DNA from: Anoxybacillus thermarum
GTDB lineage: Bacteria > Bacillota > Bacilli > Bacillales > Anoxybacillaceae
DNA: 64,000 nt
Direction: 5' to 3'
Assembly (NCBI RefSeq): GCF_000836725.1
Contig: NZ_JXTH01000007.1
Span: 1 to 64,000 of the forward strand
Shown: positions 30,113-38,029 of the stretch, piece after piece
How the letters are laid out: each line of letters begins with the position of its first letter
Numbering within the stretch: position 1 is the first letter of the stretch
The notes under the pieces: model-generated
Seen by the model: the letters and a program-made list of their open reading frames with translations, nothing else
The model's database searches: none
What the model was told of the DNA's origin: nothing
Translations under genes and position numbers: made by a program

Positions 30113-31481
30113 CTGTAGATGAGCATTTTTCATTACAATAATTTCCATAGTTAAAGAAACAAACAGGGAACCCCTTAGGCGACATGGAGCTGTTTTTTGA
30201 TCACATCAATGGGAATCTCTTGCTTCGCGGCGTTATAAATGAACTCGACGACGCTGTGTCCTTTCCGCGATCGAAGAAGCTCCAATCCGGTGGAGAGGTC
30301 TTGCTGGGATTCCGCTATGCTGTACACGCAGGCCAAGAGCACCACCGCCCAATACCGTTTCACCGCCCGAATGTGGCGAACGCGGTATCCATCCAGCTTC
30401 AGTTGATCTTTCGCCTGCCGGAAAAAGCATTCGATTGTCCAACGCTGGGCATAGTAACGCAAGATGTCTTCGTCCCCGAGCTCCCGGTCGGTGCTCAAGA
30501 CGCAATGGAGATGTTCCGATGTCATCGGCTGATCCGCCTTCCAAGCCAGCAGCACCACCGCGTCATCGAGGCCATGGATCGCCCCCTCATAGCGATACAC
30601 GCGGTAACGCTCCTTCCCCACCGTGACGAGGCGGGTGTCTTGGGGCTCGATATAGCGGGCGAACTGCTTCGCTTGGATTGCAATGCCGTTCGGATCAAGA
30701 ATCCGATTCGTCTTGAGCATCGCGATGACATGAAATCCCTTGCTCAAGCAGGCTTCGATGAGCGTTTTGGACGGGTACCACGAATCCATGAGCACATACA
30801 CCGGCCGATCCGGTTCCACCTTGAGTGAGGAAAGCATCTCGATCGCCAGGTCGATTTTGCTCCTTCCCGCCTTCTTGTCATACAGGCGGAACGCGAACGG
30901 AAACGCCTGCGTGAAGGTGTGCACCATCAGCCAAACGAGCGAATGCCCCCAGACCGATTGATGATCTTTGTGAGAGAAATGCCAACCACACCCTTGAATG
31001 GCGTGCGTTGCCCGTGACGAAGGCTTCGTTTTTTGGCAAATGGTATCATCAATCGAAACAAAAAGGGGTTGATTCTCCCGTTTGGCGATTCGCTTGATGC
31101 GATGAAGGATCCATTGCTGGAGTTTGCGAAGCAACGTCTCTTCATCCCAAGGGCTTTTCGTGAAAAAATGGCTGAGCGTTGTTCGATGATTAGGATGAAA
31201 ACGCCAGTGATGGAGATCTGTCAGCGTTCCCGAGAATCCCTTGGTGGTCAAGGCATCGACGATATGAACGAGATGCTTCAGAACCGGCTTCGAGAAATGC
31301 AATGCCAATCCCAATGCGAAGAAAAACTTGTGGATTCCTTGATGATGTGCTAATCTATTCATGAGACATGAACCTCCTTGTGAATGGTTGGTTAGCACAT
31401 CTATTTTAACCAAGGAGTCGGGTTCATGTTTCCTTTTTTGTTTGGTTGTCAATTTATGTTAGTGAATTTGCTCATCTACAG
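30113..31481 (-). mobile_element. IS element with IS4/IS701-like transposase and 7-bp target duplication
   Basis: Imperfect inverted ends starting CTGTAGATGAGCA (left from 30113, right ending 31481) flank one transposase gene. The 7-bp TTCTATA occurs directly outside both ends (30106-30112 and 31482-31488). The element looks complete. Its GC content is much higher than the DNA it sits in. Confidence 0.85.
30175..31362 (-). CDS. DDE transposase, IS4/IS701-like
   Basis: 395 residues from ATG 31362 (AAGGAGG upstream; the frame continues 30 codons further into the IS end). First catalytic Asp lies in SIDDTICQKTKPS, the second in VLMDSWYPSKTL, and the Glu in QRWTIECFFRQAKDQL with the Y-(2)-R-(3)-E-(6)-K type spacing. 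Intact, so potentially active. Family placement between IS4 and IS701 is by motif recall. Confidence 0.85.
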   Translation of the reverse strand: MNRLAHHQGIHKFFFALGLALHFSKPVLKHLVHIVDALTTKGFSGTLTDLHHWRFHPNHRTTLSHFFTKSPWDEETLLRKLQQWILHRIKRIAKRENQPLFVSIDDTICQKTKPSSRATHAIQGCGWHFSHKDHQSVWGHSLVWLMVHTFTQAFPFAFRLYDKKAGRSKIDLAIEMLSSLKVEPDRPVYVLMDSWYPSKTLIEACLSKGFHVIAMLKTNRILDPNGIAIQAKQFARYIEPQDTRLVTVGKERYRVYRYEGAIHGLDDAVVLLAWKADQPMTSEHLHCVLSTDRELGDEDILRYYAQRWTIECFFRQAKDQLKLDGYRVRHIRAVKRYWAVVLLACVYSIAESQQDLSTGLELLRSRKGHSVVEFIYNAAKQEIPIDVIKKQLHVA

Positions 31482-31574
31482 TTCTATATATTTTTTGTAA
31501 TCATGTTCTATTGCTTATTATGAATTCACATTGTTTGACACCTCTAAATTCTTATTTTCAGAAATAAAAAAACT

Positions 31575-32909
31575 GGCTCTTCACCACAAGTTGTACTTGA
31601 TCATTTAAGATCGGTGTGCATAGAGAAAATAGAGGGTACAAAAAATGCGAATTTTCCTGTATGGTAAAGGTGACCAAACCAAACCATTGGAGGAAAATTC
31701 GCATGTACTCTCAGTTTATCAAAGAACTCATCGATTTACCAGATGTTTTGATTCAAAAGGTGCGAAAAGAAGAAGAACATTGGATTTTCGAACTTTCTCT
31801 GCCCGAACAATGCCCGTTATGTCCTGTCTGCTTGAAGCGCACGATCAAAATGACATGCAAAAAGAAGCAATGGATGCATGGCTATGCTCAGCGAATCGGA
31901 ATTTTTTGGATTGAACTCCCTGTCGAGCGCAGACGTTGTGGTACGTGTGGCATGACATTCAGCACGTCTTATCCAGCGATCTCTCCTCGAAGTGTAGCGA
32001 CGGATGCTTTTCAGCAATGGGTCGCGCAATCTTGTATCGGAACATCCATTCAGGCAGTGGCTCGGATGCTCAAGCTTCCTTACACGACGGTGGAACGTTG
32101 GTTTTATATCCATGCCCCATCCTTCCTATCAAATGACATCCAACCAAAGGCGGTTTGTGTCGATGAGTTCGCTTTTCGAAAAGGGCATGACTACGGAGTG
32201 GCGGTCATGGATGCCGAAACAGGTGAAGTGTATGCCATTGAAACAGGAAAGAACGAGGAAGCCATTGGACGTGCGTTGGCTCATGTGTCTCGTTCTGTTC
32301 AGTTTGTCGTGAGCGATTTAACTCCAGCGATGAAAAAATCCATTCAAGGGGTTTGTCCAGAGGCGACACACGTGGTCGATTATTTCCATGTCATTCAGCT
32401 GTTTACAGATGCTTTAGAGCGTTGTCGCAAATATGTAGACAAATGGGGCTACAAACGCGAAAATGTTCGTTACGTTTGTCGTTTATTGAGCCAATGTCCA
32501 GAGAAGCTGATGGAGGAAGAACGTCAAATTGTACGAGAATGGTGTAAGGAAAGTGATGACTTAAAGTCTGTCTACCGATCGTTTCAACATTTTCGCTATG
32601 TGTCCAAAAGCAAAGACGAACAACAGGCGAAACGACGTTTGGAGGCTTGGATGCATCGGTATTCGTTTTGTCCTTGTTCGGTTGTGCGTGCCATCGCAAA
32701 ATCACTCGTCAAACGAACAGACGAAATCATATCGTGCATGTTATCGCCTTATTCGAATGGGAAAATGGAGGGAACGAATAACAAGATTAAGCTGATCAAA
32801 CGTCGGGGATACGGATACAGAAATATCCAACGTTTTGCATTGCGGGTTCGGTTAGAAACAGCTACCATACTTTAATGGCTGGTGCAAGTACATCTTTTGG
32901 TGATGAACC
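31575..32909 (+). mobile_element. ISL3-family insertion sequence with 8-bp target duplication
   Basis: Terminal inverted repeats: left GGCTCTTCACCAC (from 31575), right, read inwards, GGTTCATCACCAA (ending 32909), both continuing to a shared TGTACTTG. AAAAAACT is directly repeated outside the ends (31567-31574 and 32910-32917). The 8-bp duplication and GG-starting ends fit ISL3. Confidence 0.9.
31703..32875 (+). CDS. ISL3-family transposase
   Basis: 390 residues from ATG 31703 (TTGGAGGA upstream). An N-terminal zinc-finger region (CPLCPVC at about 38-44 and CGTCG at about 78) is followed by a DDE core: AVCVDEFAFRKGHDYGV, VVSDLTPAMK and the C-terminal SNGKMEGTNNKIKLIKRRGYGYRN segment typical of ISL3. 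It appears intact. Confidence 0.9.
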   Translation: MYSQFIKELIDLPDVLIQKVRKEEEHWIFELSLPEQCPLCPVCLKRTIKMTCKKKQWMHGYAQRIGIFWIELPVERRRCGTCGMTFSTSYPAISPRSVATDAFQQWVAQSCIGTSIQAVARMLKLPYTTVERWFYIHAPSFLSNDIQPKAVCVDEFAFRKGHDYGVAVMDAETGEVYAIETGKNEEAIGRALAHVSRSVQFVVSDLTPAMKKSIQGVCPEATHVVDYFHVIQLFTDALERCRKYVDKWGYKRENVRYVCRLLSQCPEKLMEEERQIVREWCKESDDLKSVYRSFQHFRYVSKSKDEQQAKRRLEAWMHRYSFCPCSVVRAIAKSLVKRTDEIISCMLSPYSNGKMEGTNNKIKLIKRRGYGYRNIQRFALRVRLETATIL

Positions 32910-32997
32910 AAAAAACTTTATTTTTTGTTTTTTTTTGCTAATATTCAAATATGATGGTTTTGTTAAAATTTATATTAGAGAAGGAGGTGTTTTAAAG
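32910..32997 (+). other. 88-bp remnant: leader of a lost gene between two IS elements
   Basis: This AT-rich fragment ends GAAGGAGGTGTTTTAAAG, an excellent ribosome binding site, immediately before the IS3 left end, where a GTG would begin. The coding part that should follow is missing. With the 93-bp piece at 31482-31574 (which has a TTTGACA near 31540) it looks like the promoter and leader of a gene destroyed by the insertions. Confidence 0.5.
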
Positions 32998-34459
32998 TGG
33001 CACCCATGTCAAGGACACTATAAAAAAAGAGATTAAGCAGCTAGAAGATGATTCCTATATTGAATAGGGGTCATCTTTTTTAAATTCCACTGATAGCGGT
33101 AATTGTTATAGTAAACCATGTAATGATTAATTTTTGACTTCAATTCCTTCAATGTTCTTGCCGATTGATAATCCACTTCATCCTTAAGGTGGCCAAAGAA
33201 TGATTCTTGAGGGGCATTATCCCAACAGTTGCCTCTTCGTGACATAGACTGGCCCAGGCCATACTCCTTTAAAAGCTTCTGGTAACGTGGGCTCGTATAG
33301 TGGCTTCCCTGATCCGAGTGGATAAAAGCCTCTTCATGGAGAGTAATTTTCTTATTGTTCATCAATTGATGGATCGTCTGGGTGGCGATGTCCAAGGTGA
33401 TGCGATCAGACACATGGTAAGCCAGGATTTCATTGGTGGAGGCGTCTTTTACGGTCGACAAATAAGCCATACAATTCCCGTTATATGGAAGATAAGTGAT
33501 ATCCGTAAGTAGTACTTTCCCGGGGATTCCCTGCTTGAATTCCCTGTTTAATTTGTTCGGGACAACCTGATGCTCCTTCGTTGCTTTAGCGATCTTTTTA
33601 TAAGGGTTAGGCTTTCGGTGAGGACAGACGATTCCGTATTTCCTCATGATCCTCTGGATCTTTTTACGGCTGAAGATCATATCAAACTCATTCTCCAATA
33701 TCATTTTGATGGAGCGTGAACCTTTCTTATATCCCCGCCGGTCAAAGGCCTTTAAGATGATTTCCTTCGCTTCAAGGTCCAATTTCTCCCGTGCTTCCCG
33801 GACAGAGGAAGCCTTCAGGTAGCTGTAATATCCCGACCGTGAGACATCCAGAAGGTCACAAAAATACCTGGTCATCCCCTTGAATCCATTCTGTTCAATG
33901 GTCTCCTGTATCAATTGGTACGCTTTATTCGGATTGAGATTTTCGCTTGCGTTTAGCAGCCTCCTTTCGGTCAATTCTAGCTTTTTTAACAGCTCCACCT
34001 GTCCTTCCAACAGTTCAATTCTGGCCCTTTGCCTTTCAATCACTTCGGACTGTGTAAGCTCACGCTTTAAGGGTCTCCCAGAAGCCGTTTTCCTTGAATC
34101 TGTAATCCCTATCAGGCCATTCTTTTCATAGGCTTTTTTCCATCTATGGGCTGACTGTTCCATTCGTTTTATGCCGATAACGTCCACATCAAAGCCGTTT
34201 TCCTCAAAGATCTGACGAGGGAATTTGCCAGCTTGGTATTCATCTATAAATCTATTTTTAAAATCGTCAGTATAGGTAATAGACCTTTCGCTGACACGTT
34301 GTACATTTGGATTTTTTTGAAGTATGTTTATCTCTTTAGATGAAAAAGTTATTTTACTCATATTGTCCCCTACCCCCCCCCATATTCTGAAATTCAAGTA
34401 TATAAAAATACCTGTAGGTTGAACACTCTTTTTTTCGAGTGTCCTACCTACAGGTACCA
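32998..34459 (-). mobile_element. IS3-family insertion sequence
   Basis: The two ends share a pattern over about 34 bp: TGGCACC.. from 32998 and, read inwards from 34459, TGGTACC.., both running into AGGACACT and AAAAAAAGAG. One transposase gene lies inside. I see no convincing target duplication. A hairpin formed by AACACTC and GAGTGTCC sits near the right end, a feature seen in several IS3 elements. Confidence 0.75.
33033..34361 (-). CDS. IS3-family transposase, single frame
   Basis: 442 residues from ATG 34361. The N-terminus is a helix-turn-helix region (YTDDFKNRFIDEYQAGKFPRQIFEENGF), then a leucine-rich coiled part (RARIELLEGQVELLKKLE), a HTH_21-like segment, and the rve core with D in LLTDITYLPYNG, D in HSDQGSHYTS and E in APQESFFGHLKDE. 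It is one uninterrupted frame rather than the usual orfA/orfB pair with frameshift. Confidence 0.87.
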   Translation of the reverse strand: MSKITFSSKEINILQKNPNVQRVSERSITYTDDFKNRFIDEYQAGKFPRQIFEENGFDVDVIGIKRMEQSAHRWKKAYEKNGLIGITDSRKTASGRPLKRELTQSEVIERQRARIELLEGQVELLKKLELTERRLLNASENLNPNKAYQLIQETIEQNGFKGMTRYFCDLLDVSRSGYYSYLKASSVREAREKLDLEAKEIILKAFDRRGYKKGSRSIKMILENEFDMIFSRKKIQRIMRKYGIVCPHRKPNPYKKIAKATKEHQVVPNKLNREFKQGIPGKVLLTDITYLPYNGNCMAYLSTVKDASTNEILAYHVSDRITLDIATQTIHQLMNNKKITLHEEAFIHSDQGSHYTSPRYQKLLKEYGLGQSMSRRGNCWDNAPQESFFGHLKDEVDYQSARTLKELKSKINHYMVYYNNYRYQWNLKKMTPIQYRNHLLAA

Positions 34460-34549
34460 TTTTATTTATATAATCTAATTTTACCTTATTTTATATTTTT
34501 TTGAATAAATCGAAATTAAAGTCGTAGTCACTGGGAAGCTAATTTCATT

Positions 34550-36174
34550 GTAACTATTCAGCCACATCATAAAGTGAGCTGAATATTTTTTGCTTTTCCT
34601 GTCGCTTTTCCTGTCTATGATGTGAATATTGATAGACAAGGAGGTGAATCGCATGTTGACGGTACAACAAGCTGTATTCACGGTTGAGAGCTTAATGGGC
34701 AAAGTCCAACAACAAAAGCAGCTCATTCATCAACTCATTCAAGAAAATGAACATTTGCGTCAAGAAAACAAACAGCTACGCAAAGAAAATGAACAACTGA
34801 AGTATCGCGTTCAAGAGCTGGAAGCACGCACGAAAAAAAAAAGCTCTAATAGCCATCTGCCCCCATCTTCTGACCGTTTTGAGAAAAAGCGCTCCTCTCG
34901 TGAACCGTCTGGCAAAAAGCCTGGCGGGCAAGAGGGACATGAGGGAACGACGCTCCGTCAAGTGGAACATCCACATCATCGTGTCGTCCATCGCGTACAT
35001 ACGTGTCAAGGATGTGGGGCTTCTTTGCGTGACGTAAAACCGTTCAAAGTCGATGTCCGTCAAGTGTTTGATCTGCCTCCCGTGTCGATTGAAGTGACAC
35101 AACATGAGCGTGAAGTGAAATCATGTCCGCATTGTCGATGCGTGCAACAAGCGGAGTTTCCACCACATGTCACGAATCATGTGCAATATGGTCCACGGCT
35201 CACGGCACTTGTCGTGTATTTGTACAACATACAAATGATTCCATATCAACGTTTACGTGACATGATGGAAGAGCTATATCAACATCCGATCAGCACAGGA
35301 ACACTTGTCAATATGGTCAAACGAGGACGCGAAGCACTCGAGCCAAACATGGACATCATCGAGGAAGCATTGCTTTCATCGGACATCTTGCATGTCGATG
35401 AAACGAGCTTGCGGATCGATAGCAAACAGGCCTGGGTTCATGTCGCCTGTACATCCGCATATACATACTTAGTTCCTCATGCTTCTCGTGGAAAGAAAGC
35501 AACCGATGAAATCGGGATTCTTCCACGATATAAAGGAACGATGATGCATGATGCATTCGGTACGTACCCGAGATACACCGAAGCCACGCATGCCCTTTGT
35601 CATGCCCATCATTTACGTGACTTGAAAGGGTTCATCGAACAAGGGCATACATGGGCAGAACGGATGATCGCGTTTCTATTATCCGCCAAACAAGTGGTCG
35701 AACAACATGGTGGTTTTCTTCCTGAAGAAGAAGCGAAACGTTGGGAGCGCGTGTATGATCGCATACTCGCGAAAGCGCAACATCGGTTGGAAGGGATGAC
35801 ACCGTTGCCAAAAAAAGCGCTCTCCTTCGTTCGGCGACTTCAAAAACGGAAGGAAGAAGCGCTGCGCTTTTTGCGTGAAGCTCACGTTCCCTTTGACAAC
35901 AACCAAGCCGAACGAGATCTTCGCATGGTCAAAGTCAAAGAGAACATCTCGGGTACATTTCGTCAAGAAACGTTCGCGCAGTCGTTTTGCATCGCAAGAA
36001 GCATCGTTTCCACACTCACGAAACACGAAAAAAACGTGTGGGACTCGTTGTGTCTTCTGTTGACAGGCGAAACGATAGATCGAGTTCTTTCCGCTACGTA
36101 GGGCATTTTCTATGACCGAAATGCCCTATTTGTGCTGGGCTACTTTACACACTAGCATTCGGATGAATAGTTAC
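34550..36174 (+). mobile_element. IS66-family element (ISBst12-like)
   Basis: Inverted ends GTAACTATTCAGCC (from 34550) and, inwards from 36174, GTAACTATTCATCC. One transposase gene, without the accessory tnpA/tnpB of classical IS66. The expected 8-bp duplication is absent (ATTTCATT on the left, TCGAAAAT on the right), which suggests a deletion or recombination at one end after insertion. Confidence 0.8.
34653..36101 (+). CDS. IS66-family transposase
   Basis: 482 residues from ATG 34653 (AAGGAGGTG upstream). An N-terminal coiled coil (about 25-65), a basic proline/serine linker (SNSHLPPSSDRF), a zinc-ribbon region (CQGCG..CPHCRC) and the IS66 catalytic part with HVDETSLRI, HDAFGTYPRY, CHAHHLRDLKG and FDNNQAERDLRMVKVKEN. 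Appears intact. Confidence 0.9.
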   Translation: MLTVQQAVFTVESLMGKVQQQKQLIHQLIQENEHLRQENKQLRKENEQLKYRVQELEARTKKKSSNSHLPPSSDRFEKKRSSREPSGKKPGGQEGHEGTTLRQVEHPHHRVVHRVHTCQGCGASLRDVKPFKVDVRQVFDLPPVSIEVTQHEREVKSCPHCRCVQQAEFPPHVTNHVQYGPRLTALVVYLYNIQMIPYQRLRDMMEELYQHPISTGTLVNMVKRGREALEPNMDIIEEALLSSDILHVDETSLRIDSKQAWVHVACTSAYTYLVPHASRGKKATDEIGILPRYKGTMMHDAFGTYPRYTEATHALCHAHHLRDLKGFIEQGHTWAERMIAFLLSAKQVVEQHGGFLPEEEAKRWERVYDRILAKAQHRLEGMTPLPKKALSFVRRLQKRKEEALRFLREAHVPFDNNQAERDLRMVKVKENISGTFRQETFAQSFCIARSIVSTLTKHEKNVWDSLCLLLTGETIDRVLSAT

Positions 36175-36247
36175 TCGAAAATAATGTATAACCGACAAGA
36201 TATTATTATAAATGATCAAAATATTTTATTTTTCATAAAATTTTATA

Positions 36248-36277
36248 TTGACAAAATTATATATATATATATATAAT
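36248..36277 (+). promoter_or_regulatory. Strong sigma-A promoter of the peptide cluster
   Basis: Perfect TTGACA (36248-36253) and TATAAT (36272-36277) with an 18-nt AT-alternating spacer, 38 nt upstream of the precursor-peptide ATG. It lies 74 bp outside the IS66 end, so it belongs to the cluster, not to the IS. Confidence 0.8.
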
Positions 36278-36315
36278 TACTAATGTATTTAATTTTTGGA
36301 GAGAGGAGGAAAAAC

Positions 36316-36381
36316 ATGCAGGTAAAAGTAATTAAGAAATCTGGTAAAAAACTTGCTAAGGAAACTTGTTATGACTGGTAA
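36316..36381 (+). CDS. Candidate RiPP precursor peptide, 21 residues
   Basis: The frame reads MQVKVIKKSGKKLAKETCYDW and stops. It is the first gene after a consensus promoter and has a strong site (GGAGAGAGGAGG) about 5 nt before ATG. The first 16-17 residues are lysine-rich and would serve as leader; the end TCYDW, with a single Cys followed by Tyr-Asp-Trp, would be the core. A hairpin directly after the stop and a MNIO enzyme gene 1.6 kb downstream support the role. I know no characterised peptide with this ending. Function is inference; the open frame and its signals are direct observation. Confidence 0.7.
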   Translation: MQVKVIKKSGKKLAKETCYDW

Positions 36382-36389
36382 GTTAAATC

Positions 36390-36427
36390 ACCGTGACTAG
36401 TGACTTCACTTAGTCACGGTTCCCTTT
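36390..36427 (+). terminator. Attenuator-like hairpin after the precursor gene
   Basis: ACCGTGACTA (36390-36399) pairs perfectly with TAGTCACGGT (36411-36420), and the loop itself can pair GTGA with TCAC. The tail is CCCTTTT, a weak T run. Partial termination here would yield more precursor than enzyme mRNA, as in many peptide clusters. Confidence 0.65.
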
Positions 36428-36445
36428 TACTTGCATGTGCACTAG

Positions 36446-36865
36446 ATGTATATTCATTCTAAAGATGAGATTTTTAGAAAAATTGTTGTTCAGTCTCTTG
36501 ATCGATTTATGATTGCATTTAAACAGTATTTATCTAAAAATGTTGAACTTCCTCGCAATGTCCAAGTCGATATACTTCGTATTTACTTTGAAAGAGGCTG
36601 TTCGTTTTCTTTCTTTTTCTTCTTAGAAGTTGTTAAGTATGCTTATCAAAATGATATGAATGATATGGCGGAATCACTTTTAGAAACAGTAGTTAGCCAC
36701 TTCGGAGAGTTTAATTATGGGGTGTTGGTAAAGTCTAAAAATGGTTACGAGCTATATGTTTCTGAAATAGGTAGAGATGCTTCTGTTTTTCTTTTTCATG
36801 ACAAGCTACAGTTCGAAAAATTCAAAGAACAAAAAAAGGGAATTATATATTATGAGATATGTTAA
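36446..36865 (+). CDS. Unknown 139-residue protein of the peptide cluster
   Basis: No family recognised. Predicted to be soluble apart from an odd aromatic run (SFSFFFFLEVV, about 51-61). The C-terminal third (VSHFGEFNYGVLVKSKNGYELYVSEIG) looks like a small beta-rich domain. Position between precursor and enzyme suggests a partner protein, for example for leader recognition, since MNIO enzymes commonly need one. No good ribosome site precedes ATG 36446, so the start may be wrong or translation weak. Its 3' end overlaps the transporter gene by 14 bp. Confidence 0.6.
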   Translation: MYIHSKDEIFRKIVVQSLDRFMIAFKQYLSKNVELPRNVQVDILRIYFERGCSFSFFFFLEVVKYAYQNDMNDMAESLLETVVSHFGEFNYGVLVKSKNGYELYVSEIGRDASVFLFHDKLQFEKFKEQKKGIIYYEIC

Positions 36866-37946
36866 AGAAAACTATATCCTCGTTTTTTTATATTTTTTCC
36901 TAATTTTAGCTTCAGGTATGGCTTATTCCTATACTATTACTAGAATTGTATCGATTTCTAGTCTATCTCCTTTTTTAGTTATAATTATAAATTCACTGAT
37001 TAGCGTCTTTATTGTTATTGATTTTTTATTTATAAGAAAAATTTCGACTTTACACTTCAAGATTATTAGTTTGATCACAAGCTTTTTTTTATTGATATTA
37101 TTCCTTTTATCATACGTTTTAAAAGATGAGGTAGTCATTTTATTGGTCACATATGCAGTTTTATTTTTCTCCTCTTCATATGTAGGAAGAAGTTTGGAAG
37201 AAAAAATTCTTGAAAATGATAAACGTTTGTTTGGTGGCATGGTTAAAATAAGTGTAGTTGGGAATTTAGCTAAACTTGTAGGATTTGGATTAGGAGTGTT
37301 CATCTTTAGTATTCCGTTGAGGATATATATGTTCTCATCATTATTTTTGTTTATTGCAATTGCGAGTATAAATGTCCAACATAATTTTTCAACTAATAAA
37401 GCTGTTATCTTATCTCGAAAAAAAGTAGATAGTATATCTTTGTTAATATTTATGGGGATTATATCATCCATCCCAATTCTTTGGATTCCATCTCTAGTAG
37501 AAAGATTTGATCAAGAAGGGATGATAAGGTTATCTTTCATCCCATTTGTGTTACCAGGAATAATGAATGTTTTATTTTTAAGATATCTCAAAGCCAAGGG
37601 GTATAATAGACATATTCCTCTTTTTTATTTTGTGCTAACCGTATTTTTTATGGTGATATACTTCACCGATACCCCTCTCATTTTTCAAGCTGTAGTACTA
37701 AGCACGATCATCACTTTAGGTGTAGCGATAAATGTTCATATCAATACGATTTTTATTCACAAAAATAAAAAAAGAGATAAAAGAGAGTTAATGCAAATAA
37801 TTAAAGTAGTCATATCGATTTCCACATTATTATTTAGTTTTTTAGGTATGTATATTTATTTTATCGTCCACCTTATGTTATTAATAAGTGCTATTTTAAG
37901 TTTGATTGTTTTTGTATCTTTTGAACGTATGAAAGTGAATGAATGA
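36852..37946 (+). CDS. Multi-span membrane transporter, MFS-like
   Basis: 364 residues with about eleven to twelve hydrophobic helices and short basic loops. ATG 36852 has AAGGGAATT upstream and begins MRYVKENY; the frame extends 25 codons further 5' but only through the previous gene. Low GC. Likely exports the modified peptide or protects the cell; no ATP-binding or peptidase domain is present, so leader removal must come from elsewhere. Confidence 0.7.
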   Translation: MRYVKENYILVFLYFFLILASGMAYSYTITRIVSISSLSPFLVIIINSLISVFIVIDFLFIRKISTLHFKIISLITSFFLLILFLLSYVLKDEVVILLVTYAVLFFSSSYVGRSLEEKILENDKRLFGGMVKISVVGNLAKLVGFGLGVFIFSIPLRIYMFSSLFLFIAIASINVQHNFSTNKAVILSRKKVDSISLLIFMGIISSIPILWIPSLVERFDQEGMIRLSFIPFVLPGIMNVLFLRYLKAKGYNRHIPLFYFVLTVFFMVIYFTDTPLIFQAVVLSTIITLGVAINVHINTIFIHKNKKRDKRELMQIIKVVISISTLLFSFLGMYIYFIVHLMLLISAILSLIVFVSFERMKVNE

Positions 37947-38029
37947 GGAATGCTACAACAGCTCTAGCTAAAAACAAGCTAAACTTCCTAGTTTACATAA
38001 TTCACAAAAGAAGGAAGGGGTTGTCAATA

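Noticed and set aside
30184-30828. 214-codon plus-strand frame inside the IS4-like element
   Set aside because: Antisense to an intact DDE transposase; long only because the element is GC-rich.
36257-36277. Alternating AT run as a microsatellite
   Set aside because: It is the spacer and -10 of the peptide-cluster promoter, so it is better explained as promoter sequence.
36929-37471. 180-codon minus-strand frame inside the cluster transporter
   Set aside because: Antisense shadow of an AT-rich membrane protein gene, Lys/Asn/Ile-rich, with no ribosome site.
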